Assembly: GCF_029854705.2 (NCBI RefSeq)
Contig: NZ_CP139035.1
Span: 496,001 to 560,000, forward strand
DNA length: 64,000 bases
Reading direction: 5' to 3'
Source: Akkermansia sp. N21116
GTDB taxonomy: Bacteria > Verrucomicrobiota > Verrucomicrobiia > Verrucomicrobiales > Akkermansiaceae
Shown: piece after piece, positions 36,196 through 44,944 of the stretch
Numbering within the stretch: position 1 is the first letter of the stretch
Layout of the letters: the number at the start of each line of letters is the position of its first letter
The notes under the pieces: generated by a model
Seen by the model: only the letters and a program-made list of their open reading frames with translations
What the model was told of the DNA's origin: nothing
The model's database searches: none
Translations under genes and position numbers: made by a program

Positions 36196-36825
36196 ATGAA
36201 AATCGCAGTTGTTTCTGCAAATGGCAAAGAGGGCAAACTAATCGTTCGGGAAGCCATGGAAAGAGGGCTTGACGTTACGGCAGTTGTACGTGGGGAAAAC
36301 CGGTCCGATGCCACACAGGTAATCAAAAAGGATCTTTTCGATTTGACGGCTTCGGATTTGAAGGGCTTTGATGTCGTCATTGACGCGTTTGGCGCATGGT
36401 CTCCGGAAACCCTGCCTCTGCACGGTACATCCTTAAAACATTTGTGCGATATCGTAAGTGGGCAGGATGCAAGGCTTTTGATTGTCGGAGGAGCCGGTAG
36501 CCTGTATGTGAACCCGAAACATACTCTGCAGCTTATGGATGCCTCGGATTTCCCCGACATGTTCAAGCCTTTGGCCTCCGCAATGGGCAAGGCGCTGGAA
36601 GAACTCCGTACCAGGGATGATGTGAAATGGACGTACATCAGTCCGGCTGCCGATTTCCGGGCTGATGGAGCCAGAACCGGCAAATATATTCTGGGAGGAG
36701 AAGAGCTGCCCCTGAGCTCCAAAGGAGAGAGTACCATCAGCTACGCGGATTATGCGGTGGCGATGGTGGACGAGGCCGTAAACGGAGATCATGTCCGGCA
36801 GAGGATTTCCGTGGTAGCCGAATAA
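36196..36825 (+). CDS. NAD(P)-binding oxidoreductase-like protein
   Basis: 209 aa from the ATG at 36196, chosen over 36181 because GGAG lies 8-9 bases before it. MKIAVVSANGKEGKLIVREA is the Rossmann nucleotide-binding start, then VIDAFGAW and IVGGAGSLYV, as in atypical short-chain NAD(P)H-binding proteins (YwnB type). These bind NADPH and are linked to quinone or thiol-redox responses. Regulation by the divergent HxlR protein is likely. Confidence 0.82.
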   Translation: MKIAVVSANGKEGKLIVREAMERGLDVTAVVRGENRSDATQVIKKDLFDLTASDLKGFDVVIDAFGAWSPETLPLHGTSLKHLCDIVSGQDARLLIVGGAGSLYVNPKHTLQLMDASDFPDMFKPLASAMGKALEELRTRDDVKWTYISPAADFRADGARTGKYILGGEELPLSSKGESTISYADYAVAMVDEAVNGDHVRQRISVVAE

Positions 36826-36838
36826 CGGCTTATTTATG

Positions 36839-36883
36839 ACAAGCCGGCTCATCGGCTTGGCGCCTGAAAGTAAGCCGGCTTGT
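36839..36883. other. Large hairpin downstream of the oxidoreductase gene
   Basis: Inverted arms ACAAGCCGGCT and AGCCGGCTTGT about 22 bases apart, with no T-run. Could be a processing or stability element, or a site for a protein. Confidence 0.45.
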
Positions 36884-36916
36884 GAAAGAACGCGTCGAAA
36901 TTGCGGTGTTCCGGGG

Positions 36917-36966
36917 AGCGCGGGAGGTAAACCTCCGGCTACCGAATGAGCGCTTTTTCTTTTTTA
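36917..36966 (+). terminator. Terminator-like hairpin
   Basis: Outer arms AGCGC / GCGCT with inner GGAGGT / ACCTCC, followed by TTTTTCTTTTTT. It could end the oxidoreductase transcript. Confidence 0.55.
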
Positions 36967-37098
36967 TAAGTAGAGTTCCGGGCAATCGAAATAGGAAATT
37001 GCCGGTGGGAGATGCTTTTGGTCACTCGCGCTTGGATCATGCAAGAGTTTAGTGCAGAACTTTGCCGTAAGAGGAAAATCAACTGTACACAGGTTGAT

Positions 37099-40000
37099 TT
37101 AGAATTTCCAGGTGAGTGAGATGTTACCGTAGAGGCTTTCGTCTCCGTGTATGTAGAGTTCGCTGCCAGCGTTGAGTTGGAGGGAGATGGCTTGATTGAT
37201 GCCGAGAGCGACTCCGGCTTCCAGGGCGATGCTGTCGCGGCCCGGGAATTTGACTTTGTTTGAAAAGCCGTAGTTGCTGGCGGCAAAAGCGGTATCGGTG
37301 GTGCCGGCACGGTTCATGAATTCATGGTTCCAGGTGGCTGAGGCTTTTGCCAGCCAGGAGGATTGGCCGCTGATGGTTATGGGACTGGTGATGATCTGGC
37401 CACCGAGTCGGGTTCTGAGGGATTGGTAGGCGTTGGAACCCAAGGCAAGGCGCGAGGCTTCCGAACCGTTTTCCGTGCAGGATGGGCGCGTTGCCAGTCC
37501 GTAGTCCAGGGATGCCAGCGATCTGGCGATGACGGAACCCAGATCTTTGTCGTACGAGCCTTGCAGGCGGATGGTTCCGGAGAATCCGGTCCAGTCCGCA
37601 GAGTGGCTGGCGTCGTAGCCGTTGAACGCGATTTGGCGCTTCATTCGCATTTGGTCGATTCCGGCCCGGCCGAGCAGGGCCAGTTTGAAGCCTTCCGGCT
37701 GGGGGGCGTATTCGAGTTGTCCGCCCAGCATGAAGCTGTTGCCTTCCAGTTTGCCGTTGGTGTCGCCACGCATGTTCAGGTAATTGAAGACGGCATGTCC
37801 TCCGTAATGCAGTTTTTCGCTGGTTTGCCGCCTGATACCGACCAGGGTTCCGATGTTATACGATTTGTATCCAATGCTTCCCGGCTGGTCGTTGCCGTTT
37901 GTGTAAGGCTGGATGAACAGGTAGTTTCCTTGTCCGGAGTTGATGTAGGTTTTTGTGCCGGAGAAGACGGTGTCTGACAGCATCCGCTGCATATCCAGAG
38001 TGGCTAGTGCCGCGGCACCGTAGGCATCGGCAGACAAGCGGGGCAGTGCAAAGCGGATGTCGCTGCCGTCCTGTGCAGAGAAGTCGAGCGCACCGAACAG
38101 GGAGCGCATTTTTTCTGGAGACGCTGCCGCGATGTGGTCCAGGGCTCGCCCCGTTTCCCGGGCACTCGAGGAACTCACTTCAGCGTATTGGCTGTAGGCA
38201 TTGGCGGCACGGTTTGTGGTGACGACGATTCCGTGGTGTCCGGTGGTGCTTTCCTGACGGGTGGTGACGGTGAGCGTCGGTGACATTGGATCACAGACCA
38301 GGGTGTAGTCGGGCAGGAAGTCGCCAGTGACTTCCAGAGGTGTAACGGAGAAGGAATCCCGGTAGTAGCCGCGTTGCAGTGCCAGCTCCAGTGTTCCTTC
38401 TATTTGTGCATTTCCGTCGATGGCGATGAGGTCATGTTGGCCGGAGTCATTTAATTCCATCAGGAGACGGCCTGTTTCCGTCTGCACGAAGTTTCCCTGG
38501 ATGTTGACGGTACCGATACTGTTGCCCGGGGAGAGTGTACCTTTGTTTTCTATGAGCTCATCTACACAGTATGTTCCGTTACCGGTCAGGGTGGCACCGT
38601 GTTCTACGACGACCGACAGGATGTCGGCACTACCGTTGTAGGAAAGTGTTCCTCCTGCCACGCGCATGGCGATCCCGGTAGGACCGGAAATTTTTCCGTC
38701 GTAACGCATGGAAAAGGATGCGTCTGGCTGATCCATGGCTTGTCCCAGGGCATCGGCCATTTTGCCGAAGGTCAGTTTTGTAATGAGTCTATCCGAGCTT
38801 ACGGCTTGGAGGTTGTCGTTGTTCCAATCCCATTCTGAAATGATGTCTCCGGATACGGAGGCTCCGGCCATGATATTGATCTGATCCACATAGGCGTTGT
38901 TGGAAATGAAAATTGCCGCTTTGCTTCCCGCAAGGCTTCCGGTGACGTCAAAACTATCCACCAGTGCACCCTTGAGGGAATCCAGCAAGGGGCCTTGTGT
39001 CCATGACTCCTCGTCATTGAGCCATTTGGATCTCATCCATGATCCCCGCCATTCTTCCTTGTCTCCCATTTCGTTGCTTCCGAAATCGAATCGGGCTGAA
39101 ATTCCCTTGCCCCCCAAGGCCTGTAATGAACCTCTGTGGACGATATGGTGGTTTCTTCCGTAGGCAACCAAAAGGGCATTTCCTTCGGTGCCATTGGCAT
39201 GGACCCTGACGTTTGGGTCAATGGTCAAGGTGTTTCCGCTTCCGTCCATACGGATGCCGATGCCCCATTTTCCTGAGGAAAGCAGGTCGGCTGTCTGCCG
39301 GATGGTGTTGTGGCTGCCATAGATGTGAAACCCTGTGCCATAGGTAGTAGGGTTGTATTGGCCTTCCTTCCATCCGGTTCCTTCTGCATTTCGGGCATAG
39401 TAGGGGTTCTTGTTGATGTAGGTCAGTCCATCGTTGTACAGAGAATTTCCGTAAAAATTGCGGCGGTCCAGTTCCAGCCCGCAATCCTGCATGACAGCCA
39501 GTTCCGCTTCCATCAGGATATTCCAGTTTCGATAGCCCTGATGGCTCATCAGTGAATTCTGCAATTCGATGTGGCTGAACTCAGGGAAATAGTAATCGAT
39601 TTTACCAGCTTCTTCATCCCATACAAATTCCCAGCCGTTGACGGGAAGTCCGGCGACCCGGTCTTCTGTAGAGTCATCCGGCCAGGCTAAAAGAGCTCCC
39701 TGCAAGACTTCTTCGACATGGTTTCCGGTAAAATAAACTCCGACATGAGATAATTTTCCGTTTGTTACAAATGCGGTTCCATCATCTTCCTTACTGCCTT
39801 TTTCCGTGATGACCATCCCGTCTTGCGCTGCATGACCATAGATGTCACGCAGGCCGGCATTCCACAAGGATTTCCCTGTGAAGGAGAATAAGGTATTATC
39901 GCTGTTAGCATCGATGTCGCGTGCCAATCCCAAGGCATGCATCATTTCATGGAGCAGGGTGGAGGGGAGATCCGCTTTTTCTCCGTTTTCCGGGAAAGAG

Positions 40001-40479
40001 GGCATAGGAGACGTGTTCCATTCGCCATTGAAATATTGGGCATGATCAATTGTGATTAGAGCCAGGGCTCCGTCCAATTCCGGATCCCCTAAAGGAGGAT
40101 TTCCCGTCAACGCGGAACTCAGCATGGTATATCCATTGGGTAGATAATCGCTCGTTGCAGAGGCGTTATCATCATATTCACCCTCGGTGACAATGGCAAT
40201 ATTGAGAGGCGCTTGGTTCTTTGCCTTGGGTGCCAAGATGGAGGCCCAGTAGGAAAGTCCGTCGATGATGGCAGCCTTTTCCCTGTCATTTAATGTAAAG
40301 TCCGAACCGTCTTTCTCGGGGGCGGCCTCCGGATGCTCGCCCGGATTGTAAAGGTAGAGTTGGAAAAACGGAGTTCCGTCGGAACCGGGAACATTGAGAA
40401 TATCAATGGCTTGCCCTGACGGAATGCCTGCCAGGATGGACAAAGAGAGGAACTTCAAGATAGTAGAAAATTGCGACAT
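37099..40479 (-). CDS. Autotransporter with HExxH metalloprotease-like passenger
   Basis: 1126 aa. N-terminal signal (MSQFSTILKFLSLSILAGIP...), then a passenger with STLLHEMMHALGLARD (H177, E178, H181, G184), the zinc-protease motif HExxHxxG; the third ligand is not certain, since R187-D188 stands where metzincins have H. The middle is rich in beta-repeats and G/N/T. The last 280 residues form an autotransporter barrel ending in LTWKF. So the passenger is probably exposed at the cell surface or released. Substrate unknown. Confidence 0.8.
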   Translation of the reverse strand: MSQFSTILKFLSLSILAGIPSGQAIDILNVPGSDGTPFFQLYLYNPGEHPEAAPEKDGSDFTLNDREKAAIIDGLSYWASILAPKAKNQAPLNIAIVTEGEYDDNASATSDYLPNGYTMLSSALTGNPPLGDPELDGALALITIDHAQYFNGEWNTSPMPSFPENGEKADLPSTLLHEMMHALGLARDIDANSDNTLFSFTGKSLWNAGLRDIYGHAAQDGMVITEKGSKEDDGTAFVTNGKLSHVGVYFTGNHVEEVLQGALLAWPDDSTEDRVAGLPVNGWEFVWDEEAGKIDYYFPEFSHIELQNSLMSHQGYRNWNILMEAELAVMQDCGLELDRRNFYGNSLYNDGLTYINKNPYYARNAEGTGWKEGQYNPTTYGTGFHIYGSHNTIRQTADLLSSGKWGIGIRMDGSGNTLTIDPNVRVHANGTEGNALLVAYGRNHHIVHRGSLQALGGKGISARFDFGSNEMGDKEEWRGSWMRSKWLNDEESWTQGPLLDSLKGALVDSFDVTGSLAGSKAAIFISNNAYVDQINIMAGASVSGDIISEWDWNNDNLQAVSSDRLITKLTFGKMADALGQAMDQPDASFSMRYDGKISGPTGIAMRVAGGTLSYNGSADILSVVVEHGATLTGNGTYCVDELIENKGTLSPGNSIGTVNIQGNFVQTETGRLLMELNDSGQHDLIAIDGNAQIEGTLELALQRGYYRDSFSVTPLEVTGDFLPDYTLVCDPMSPTLTVTTRQESTTGHHGIVVTTNRAANAYSQYAEVSSSSARETGRALDHIAAASPEKMRSLFGALDFSAQDGSDIRFALPRLSADAYGAAALATLDMQRMLSDTVFSGTKTYINSGQGNYLFIQPYTNGNDQPGSIGYKSYNIGTLVGIRRQTSEKLHYGGHAVFNYLNMRGDTNGKLEGNSFMLGGQLEYAPQPEGFKLALLGRAGIDQMRMKRQIAFNGYDASHSADWTGFSGTIRLQGSYDKDLGSVIARSLASLDYGLATRPSCTENGSEASRLALGSNAYQSLRTRLGGQIITSPITISGQSSWLAKASATWNHEFMNRAGTTDTAFAASNYGFSNKVKFPGRDSIALEAGVALGINQAISLQLNAGSELYIHGDESLYGNISLTWKF

Positions 40480-40540
40480 ATATTATGGGTATAGAAAAAC
40501 AACCCTGAAAATCAACTTATTTTCTAAAAATTCAAATAAA

Positions 40541-40584
40541 ACGGGCTGAATCACGACATGGGTACCTGAGATGATCCAGCCCGT
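40541..40584 (-). terminator. Terminator of the porin gene
   Basis: Arms ACGGGCTG-ATCA / TGAT-CAGCCCGT with an 18-base loop; on the minus strand it is followed by TTTTATTTG. It lies about 44 bases after the porin stop codon. Confidence 0.72.
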
Positions 40585-40627
40585 CAGGGAATGTACGAGG
40601 TTATTGAACTTCGGGGAGAAGGTGTGT

Positions 40628-42130
40628 TTACCAGGTCCAGATATTTTGGATCTGGAGGACAACGTCTGTCTGGCCGCGTTTGCCGTGGATCGGGTTGTGA
40701 ACGACCTGGATGTCGGGTTTAATGGTCATGGTAGGAGTCATCTGCAGGGTGTAGGACAGTTCGGCGCCGTATTCATTGTTGTTGGTATAGGGGCCATTGT
40801 CCTTGGCACCTCGCTGCCAGAGGACGCCTAAGCCGAGACATCCGTTATTGGCTGAACGAAAGATCCGCCATGAGGAGGTCTTTGAGAAAGGAGTCATCCA
40901 CAGGAGGCCGGTGGCCGCACTGTATTGGATGCCTGTGACGCGGGCGGCATTGTCATCGGCGGCACCGGCGGTCAGAAACCAGCCGAGGGTGCTGTTTCTG
41001 CCGAGTTGTTGCTGGATGTTTATGGCGAGACCGCCGCCGTTGTCTCCCTGGCTGGTGGTCCAAAAGGGTTGGATACGGTAGGCTCCTGGCCCGAGTCCTG
41101 CCAGGTCTTCCGTGATCCAGCCGATTTCAAGAACATTGCTCCAGTTGTTGGAGCTGATGTAGTTAAACGGGTTGTGCCTGACAGGGGTGTTGTTTGATGT
41201 GCTGGAAATCATCATGTAGAACGATTTGTTCGGCTGCCAGGCGATGTGGTAGCCCCAGCTGGAGGAGGAAAGGGGGAGGGCTTGTGTGTTGTTCAGTGAG
41301 GAGTTGTCGAAAGGCGCGGCATAGATATTGTGATCCAGGAAACTGTCTACTTCGAGAAGGCCTGCCATTACGACAAGCTTGCCTTTGAAGGCCGTGTAGC
41401 CAAGGCTGAGGTTTTCAAAATAGGGATCGCCGAAGTTGTAGAACCCGGAGACGAGCTGGCTGGCGCCCATGCTATTGTTGGGGGCTTGCCGGTTCTGGTT
41501 GAAGCCGAGTCCCGGACCGTATTCCAGGTCGGAGATCAGGAACAGTCCATTTCCCGTGTGGGAATCCCGGAAGAAGGTTACGTTGGTTTGCAGGGACAGA
41601 TTGTATACCGGGAAGGAGCGCTTGTTGCTACGGTCGGGAAGTTCGCCTGCAACATAAGAGTAGCCAAAACCGTGAGACAAGGAGTAGGTGACACCGTACT
41701 GCGAGACTTCTTTTTTGATCTTTTGCATGCTGGTGGACAGGGCGTCTTCTTCAAAAACGGCTCCCGGTTCGACACAGGTATTGCCAAGAACATAGAGACT
41801 GTCCAGGTAGGGCATGAAATTCAAAGGCTGGGACGGGAAGAACTGGAGTCCTCCCCCAGAACCGTGCCGGCTGACGCCGTTGGCGTTCAAGGATGCTTCC
41901 GGTGTTGCCGCCCCCTTGAATCGTTTAAGGATTTGTTCATTGGGCGTCATGGCCTTTTGCAGGCTCGGACTGACTTCCTGCGGGCTGAGTGGCTGGATGT
42001 CGGTGCCAAAGCGGCTTTGCTGGTATTGGGGTTTGTCAACCGGAGTGGATACCGCTGCCTGGCCTGCTCCGCACAGGAAGGGGAGAAGGCACAAAACGAG
42101 GCTCTTTTTGCTACTGCTCATGTCTGTCAT
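40628..42130 (-). CDS. OprB-like carbohydrate-selective porin
   Basis: 500 aa from the ATG at 42130, with a signal peptide ([16 protein letters not shown]). The body is a string of amphipathic beta strands ([39 protein letters not shown]) and the C-terminal strand ends [11 protein letters not shown] with aromatic last residue, typical of outer-membrane barrels of the OprB family. It should admit sugars released by surface glycosidases. Divergent from alr with about 150 bases between. Confidence 0.82.
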   Translation of the reverse strand: MTDMSSSKKSLVLCLLPFLCGAGQAAVSTPVDKPQYQQSRFGTDIQPLSPQEVSPSLQKAMTPNEQILKRFKGAATPEASLNANGVSRHGSGGGLQFFPSQPLNFMPYLDSLYVLGNTCVEPGAVFEEDALSTSMQKIKKEVSQYGVTYSLSHGFGYSYVAGELPDRSNKRSFPVYNLSLQTNVTFFRDSHTGNGLFLISDLEYGPGLGFNQNRQAPNNSMGASQLVSGFYNFGDPYFENLSLGYTAFKGKLVVMAGLLEVDSFLDHNIYAAPFDNSSLNNTQALPLSSSSWGYHIAWQPNKSFYMMISSTSNNTPVRHNPFNYISSNNWSNVLEIGWITEDLAGLGPGAYRIQPFWTTSQGDNGGGLAINIQQQLGRNSTLGWFLTAGAADDNAARVTGIQYSAATGLLWMTPFSKTSSWRIFRSANNGCLGLGVLWQRGAKDNGPYTNNNEYGAELSYTLQMTPTMTIKPDIQVVHNPIHGKRGQTDVVLQIQNIWTW

Positions 42131-42281
42131 GACAGTTTTCGGCCGAAAGGTGCTGAATAATAATGACACTTCTTTACAATGGTTTGTAAAATTTCAAAAT
42201 CCTGGTTTTACATTTTCCCCCGATGCGGGAACAGGCACTATTACGGCTTGCACGGGAAGGCATTCCCTCTACACTTGCACT

Positions 42282-43388
42282 ATGTCCTCTACGAGCCTTC
42301 TGAGAGCATGGGCGCAAATTGATACGGATGCCATCCGGCATAATTTGAATGTTGTACGCCGCGTCATGGCAGACCATGCCATGATGGCTATTATCAAGGC
42401 CGAGGCTTACGGTCACGGATTGGAGGGCGTCGCGCGGGCTCTTGATGATGAGGACTGCGCCTTCTACGGTGTTGCAACGATTGCGGAGGCGGCTCGCGTG
42501 CGCGATGCCCATTGCAAGACTGTTCCTTTCATCCTCGGCCCTTGCTTCCCGGAGGAACGCGAGGTTATTGTCCAGAACGGCTGGCGGACGGCTGTGGCGA
42601 GCATGGAGGAAGCGGAACATTTCAATTCCCTCGGCCAGTTGTACGGAAAGCCGGTACATGTCCATATTTGTGTGGATACGGGCATGGGACGCAGCGGATT
42701 TCTGCCGACGGAACTTCATGGACTGACGGAAAGGTTGCGGCAGTTGCCCCACCTGCATCTGGAGGGGATTTTCTCCCATCTTTCGGCGGCATCGGAAGAC
42801 ATTACCTTCACGCATCAGCAGATCGACAGTTTCAAGGAGGCCGTTAACGAACTTTCCGCGACTTACGCCTACGAATACCGCCATCTTTGCAGCAGTGCGG
42901 CGATGTTCAACTATAAGGTGCCTTCGGCCAACATGGTGCGCCTAGGCCGCCTGCTCTACGGCTATTCCCCGATGCCTTCTCCCTACAATAAGGAACTGAA
43001 GCCGACGATGACCTTGTTCAGCCGCGTGACGATTGTACGTACTCTGCCGGGCAACCATGGGGTATCTTATAATCATTGCTACATTACCAAGTACTCTACT
43101 CGAGTGGCGACCATCGGCATCGGATATGCCGACGGTTATCTGCAGTATCTTTCCAACAAGGGGTCCCGCGTGTACGTGAACGGACAGTATTGTCCTGTAC
43201 TGGGCCGTATTACGATGGATCAGATCATGGTGGATGTTTCCTATCTCGAACAGGAAGTCCGTCCCGGCGATGTTGTGGAAATCATGGGGCCCCACGTCAG
43301 CTGGGAGGAATTGACGGTCCGCGCCGGGACAATTCCCAGCAATGTGTTGACGAGCATCAGCGCCCGAGTGCCCCGCATTTACGTTTGA
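42282..43388 (+). CDS. alr: Alanine racemase
   Basis: 368 aa from the ATG at 42282. The PLP lysine is K39 in [11 protein letters not shown], as in other Alr enzymes, and the second base is the tyrosine of GIGYADGY (Y282). The C-terminal barrel has [11 protein letters not shown]. It makes D-alanine for peptidoglycan. A longer open frame upstream lies over the porin coding region and is rejected as a start. It is followed by nfo after 4 bases. Confidence 0.95.
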   Translation: MSSTSLLRAWAQIDTDAIRHNLNVVRRVMADHAMMAIIKAEAYGHGLEGVARALDDEDCAFYGVATIAEAARVRDAHCKTVPFILGPCFPEEREVIVQNGWRTAVASMEEAEHFNSLGQLYGKPVHVHICVDTGMGRSGFLPTELHGLTERLRQLPHLHLEGIFSHLSAASEDITFTHQQIDSFKEAVNELSATYAYEYRHLCSSAAMFNYKVPSANMVRLGRLLYGYSPMPSPYNKELKPTMTLFSRVTIVRTLPGNHGVSYNHCYITKYSTRVATIGIGYADGYLQYLSNKGSRVYVNGQYCPVLGRITMDQIMVDVSYLEQEVRPGDVVEIMGPHVSWEELTVRAGTIPSNVLTSISARVPRIYV

Positions 43389-43392
43389 TCCC

Positions 43393-44229
43393 ATGTTGAA
43401 TATCGGAACGCATCTTTCGTCCGCCAAGGGTTTTTTGAACATGGGTCGGACGGCAACGGCGATCGGCGCCAATACCTTCCAGTTTTTCACCCGCAATCCG
43501 CGTGGCAGCAAAGCAAAAAAACTGGACCGCAGCGATCTCGACGCTCTTGTTGCTTACTCCCGCGATCATGACTTTGCCCCGGTCCTGGCGCATGCCCCGT
43601 ATACGCTTAATGCCTGTTCTACCGGGGAACGTGTCCGTGAATTTGCGGAAGAAGTCATGCGGGACGATCTTGCCGTGATGGCTCTGATTCCCGGCGGCAT
43701 GTACAATTTTCATCCTGGCAACCATTTGGGGCAGGGAGCGGAAGCGGGAATCGAATTGATTGCCGGCATGCTCAATCGCCTTATCGCTCCGGATCAATCG
43801 ACATCTATTTTACTGGAGACTATGTCCGGCAAGGGAACCGAAGTGGGGCGTTCGTTTGAGGAACTGGCTGCCGTGATAGAGCTGGTCGAATGCCATCATT
43901 GCCTCGGCGTGTGTCTGGATACCTGCCATGTTTTTTCTGCGGGCTATGATATTGTCCACGATCTCGATGGCGTTTTGGCCGAGTTTGACCGCGTTATCGG
44001 TCTGGATCGCCTCAAGGCTATCCACCTCAACGACAGCATGATGCCTTTTTCCGCCAACAAGGACCGCCATGCGGGCGTGGGCGAAGGGTTGATTGGTCTT
44101 CCCGCCTTGGAGGCCGTCATCAACCACCCTCTGTTGCGGCGCCTGCCATTTTATTTGGAAACTCCGCACGATCTCGACGGTCACGCGGCAGAGATTGCTC
44201 TGATGAGTTCCCTGTTCCGGGAGGAGTAA
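43393..44229 (+). CDS. nfo: Endonuclease IV (AP endonuclease)
   Basis: 278 aa. IGTHLSSAKGFLNM is the conserved start of the Nfo TIM barrel, and LDTCHVFSAGYD and HLNDSMMPFSANKDRHAGVG are the metal-site motifs. It cleaves DNA at abasic sites in base excision repair and acts with three zinc ions. It shares a unit with alr (4-base gap) and converges on the phosphatase gene, ending within 2 bases of it. Confidence 0.96.
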   Translation: MLNIGTHLSSAKGFLNMGRTATAIGANTFQFFTRNPRGSKAKKLDRSDLDALVAYSRDHDFAPVLAHAPYTLNACSTGERVREFAEEVMRDDLAVMALIPGGMYNFHPGNHLGQGAEAGIELIAGMLNRLIAPDQSTSILLETMSGKGTEVGRSFEELAAVIELVECHHCLGVCLDTCHVFSAGYDIVHDLDGVLAEFDRVIGLDRLKAIHLNDSMMPFSANKDRHAGVGEGLIGLPALEAVINHPLLRRLPFYLETPHDLDGHAAEIALMSSLFREE

Positions 44230-44230
44230 A

Positions 44231-44833
44231 TTACTTTTCCCGGGCTTTTGCCCTGATTCTGGCTTCCTCTGCTTTTTGGGAGAGTTCCTTCTTGAAGGCT
44301 TTCCAGTCGATGGATTTCAATAAGGCGGGTAGATTCCCGTAAAAGGTTGAATGGAAGCCGAACGGGCCATCGGTAAATTCGCGTATGGCGTCGTCGACCG
44401 GCCACCCTTGTTTGACGATGCGGTAGGCGGCGCAGACGACTCCCGTCCGGTCAGAACCATGCCAGCAGTGAATGACGATGGGTTTGGGCGCCAGTTCGAC
44501 GGTCAGAAGGCACTCCATCAGATCGTTGCGAGTCAGTTTGCCGGCGGCGACGGGATAGTGGTAGAGTTTTAGCGTTGTTTTGGCGGCTTTCCGGTTGTCC
44601 GAATGGTGTTCGCGGAGGTTGAGTACACTTTTAATCCCCTTTTTCTGAAAGTCGGCGAAACCTTCGTCGTTCGGTTGGGCGGAGCGGTAGAAATGGGTAT
44701 CCAGACGGTAACAGTTATCAGTGTCTTCGACTTCTATTTTTTCCGGCAAGGGTCGGTTGGCCTGAGATTCTGCCGCCTGGGAAAGGGGAAGAAAAGCCGG
44801 AAGACAGATGAGGCAGAGCAGGGCAATTCGCAT
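44231..44833 (-). CDS. Exported dual-specificity-type protein phosphatase
   Basis: 200 aa. Signal peptide (MRIALLCLICLPAFLPLSQA), then FYRSAQPNDEGFADFQKKGI and the active-site loop HCWHGSDRTG (C123, R129; CX5R), with a leading LNLREH motif of the bacterial tyrosine/dual-specificity phosphatases. It should act in the periplasm, perhaps on phosphorylated surface components or inositol phosphates. A charged helical tail (AEEARIRAKAREK) ends the protein. Confidence 0.82.
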   Translation of the reverse strand: MRIALLCLICLPAFLPLSQAAESQANRPLPEKIEVEDTDNCYRLDTHFYRSAQPNDEGFADFQKKGIKSVLNLREHHSDNRKAAKTTLKLYHYPVAAGKLTRNDLMECLLTVELAPKPIVIHCWHGSDRTGVVCAAYRIVKQGWPVDDAIREFTDGPFGFHSTFYGNLPALLKSIDWKAFKKELSQKAEEARIRAKAREK

Positions 44834-44944
44834 ACTTGCATGATAGAAAACGGGAGGATGTTGTCAAACATCCGCTCTTGCGGCAAAGTGTTTGGCATGG
44901 TACAAGGCCGCCTTCCGTTTGTTGGGAATTCCGTTTTGTGTCCG

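Noticed and set aside
41814-42281. Long N-terminal extension of alr
   Set aside because: The extra 156 residues lie over the porin coding region in antisense; the family start with K39 at the right distance is at 42282.
44603-44944. Upstream extension of hrpA
   Set aside because: Overlaps the phosphatase gene in antisense and is not family-like; the start at 44945 gives the normal helicase N-terminus.
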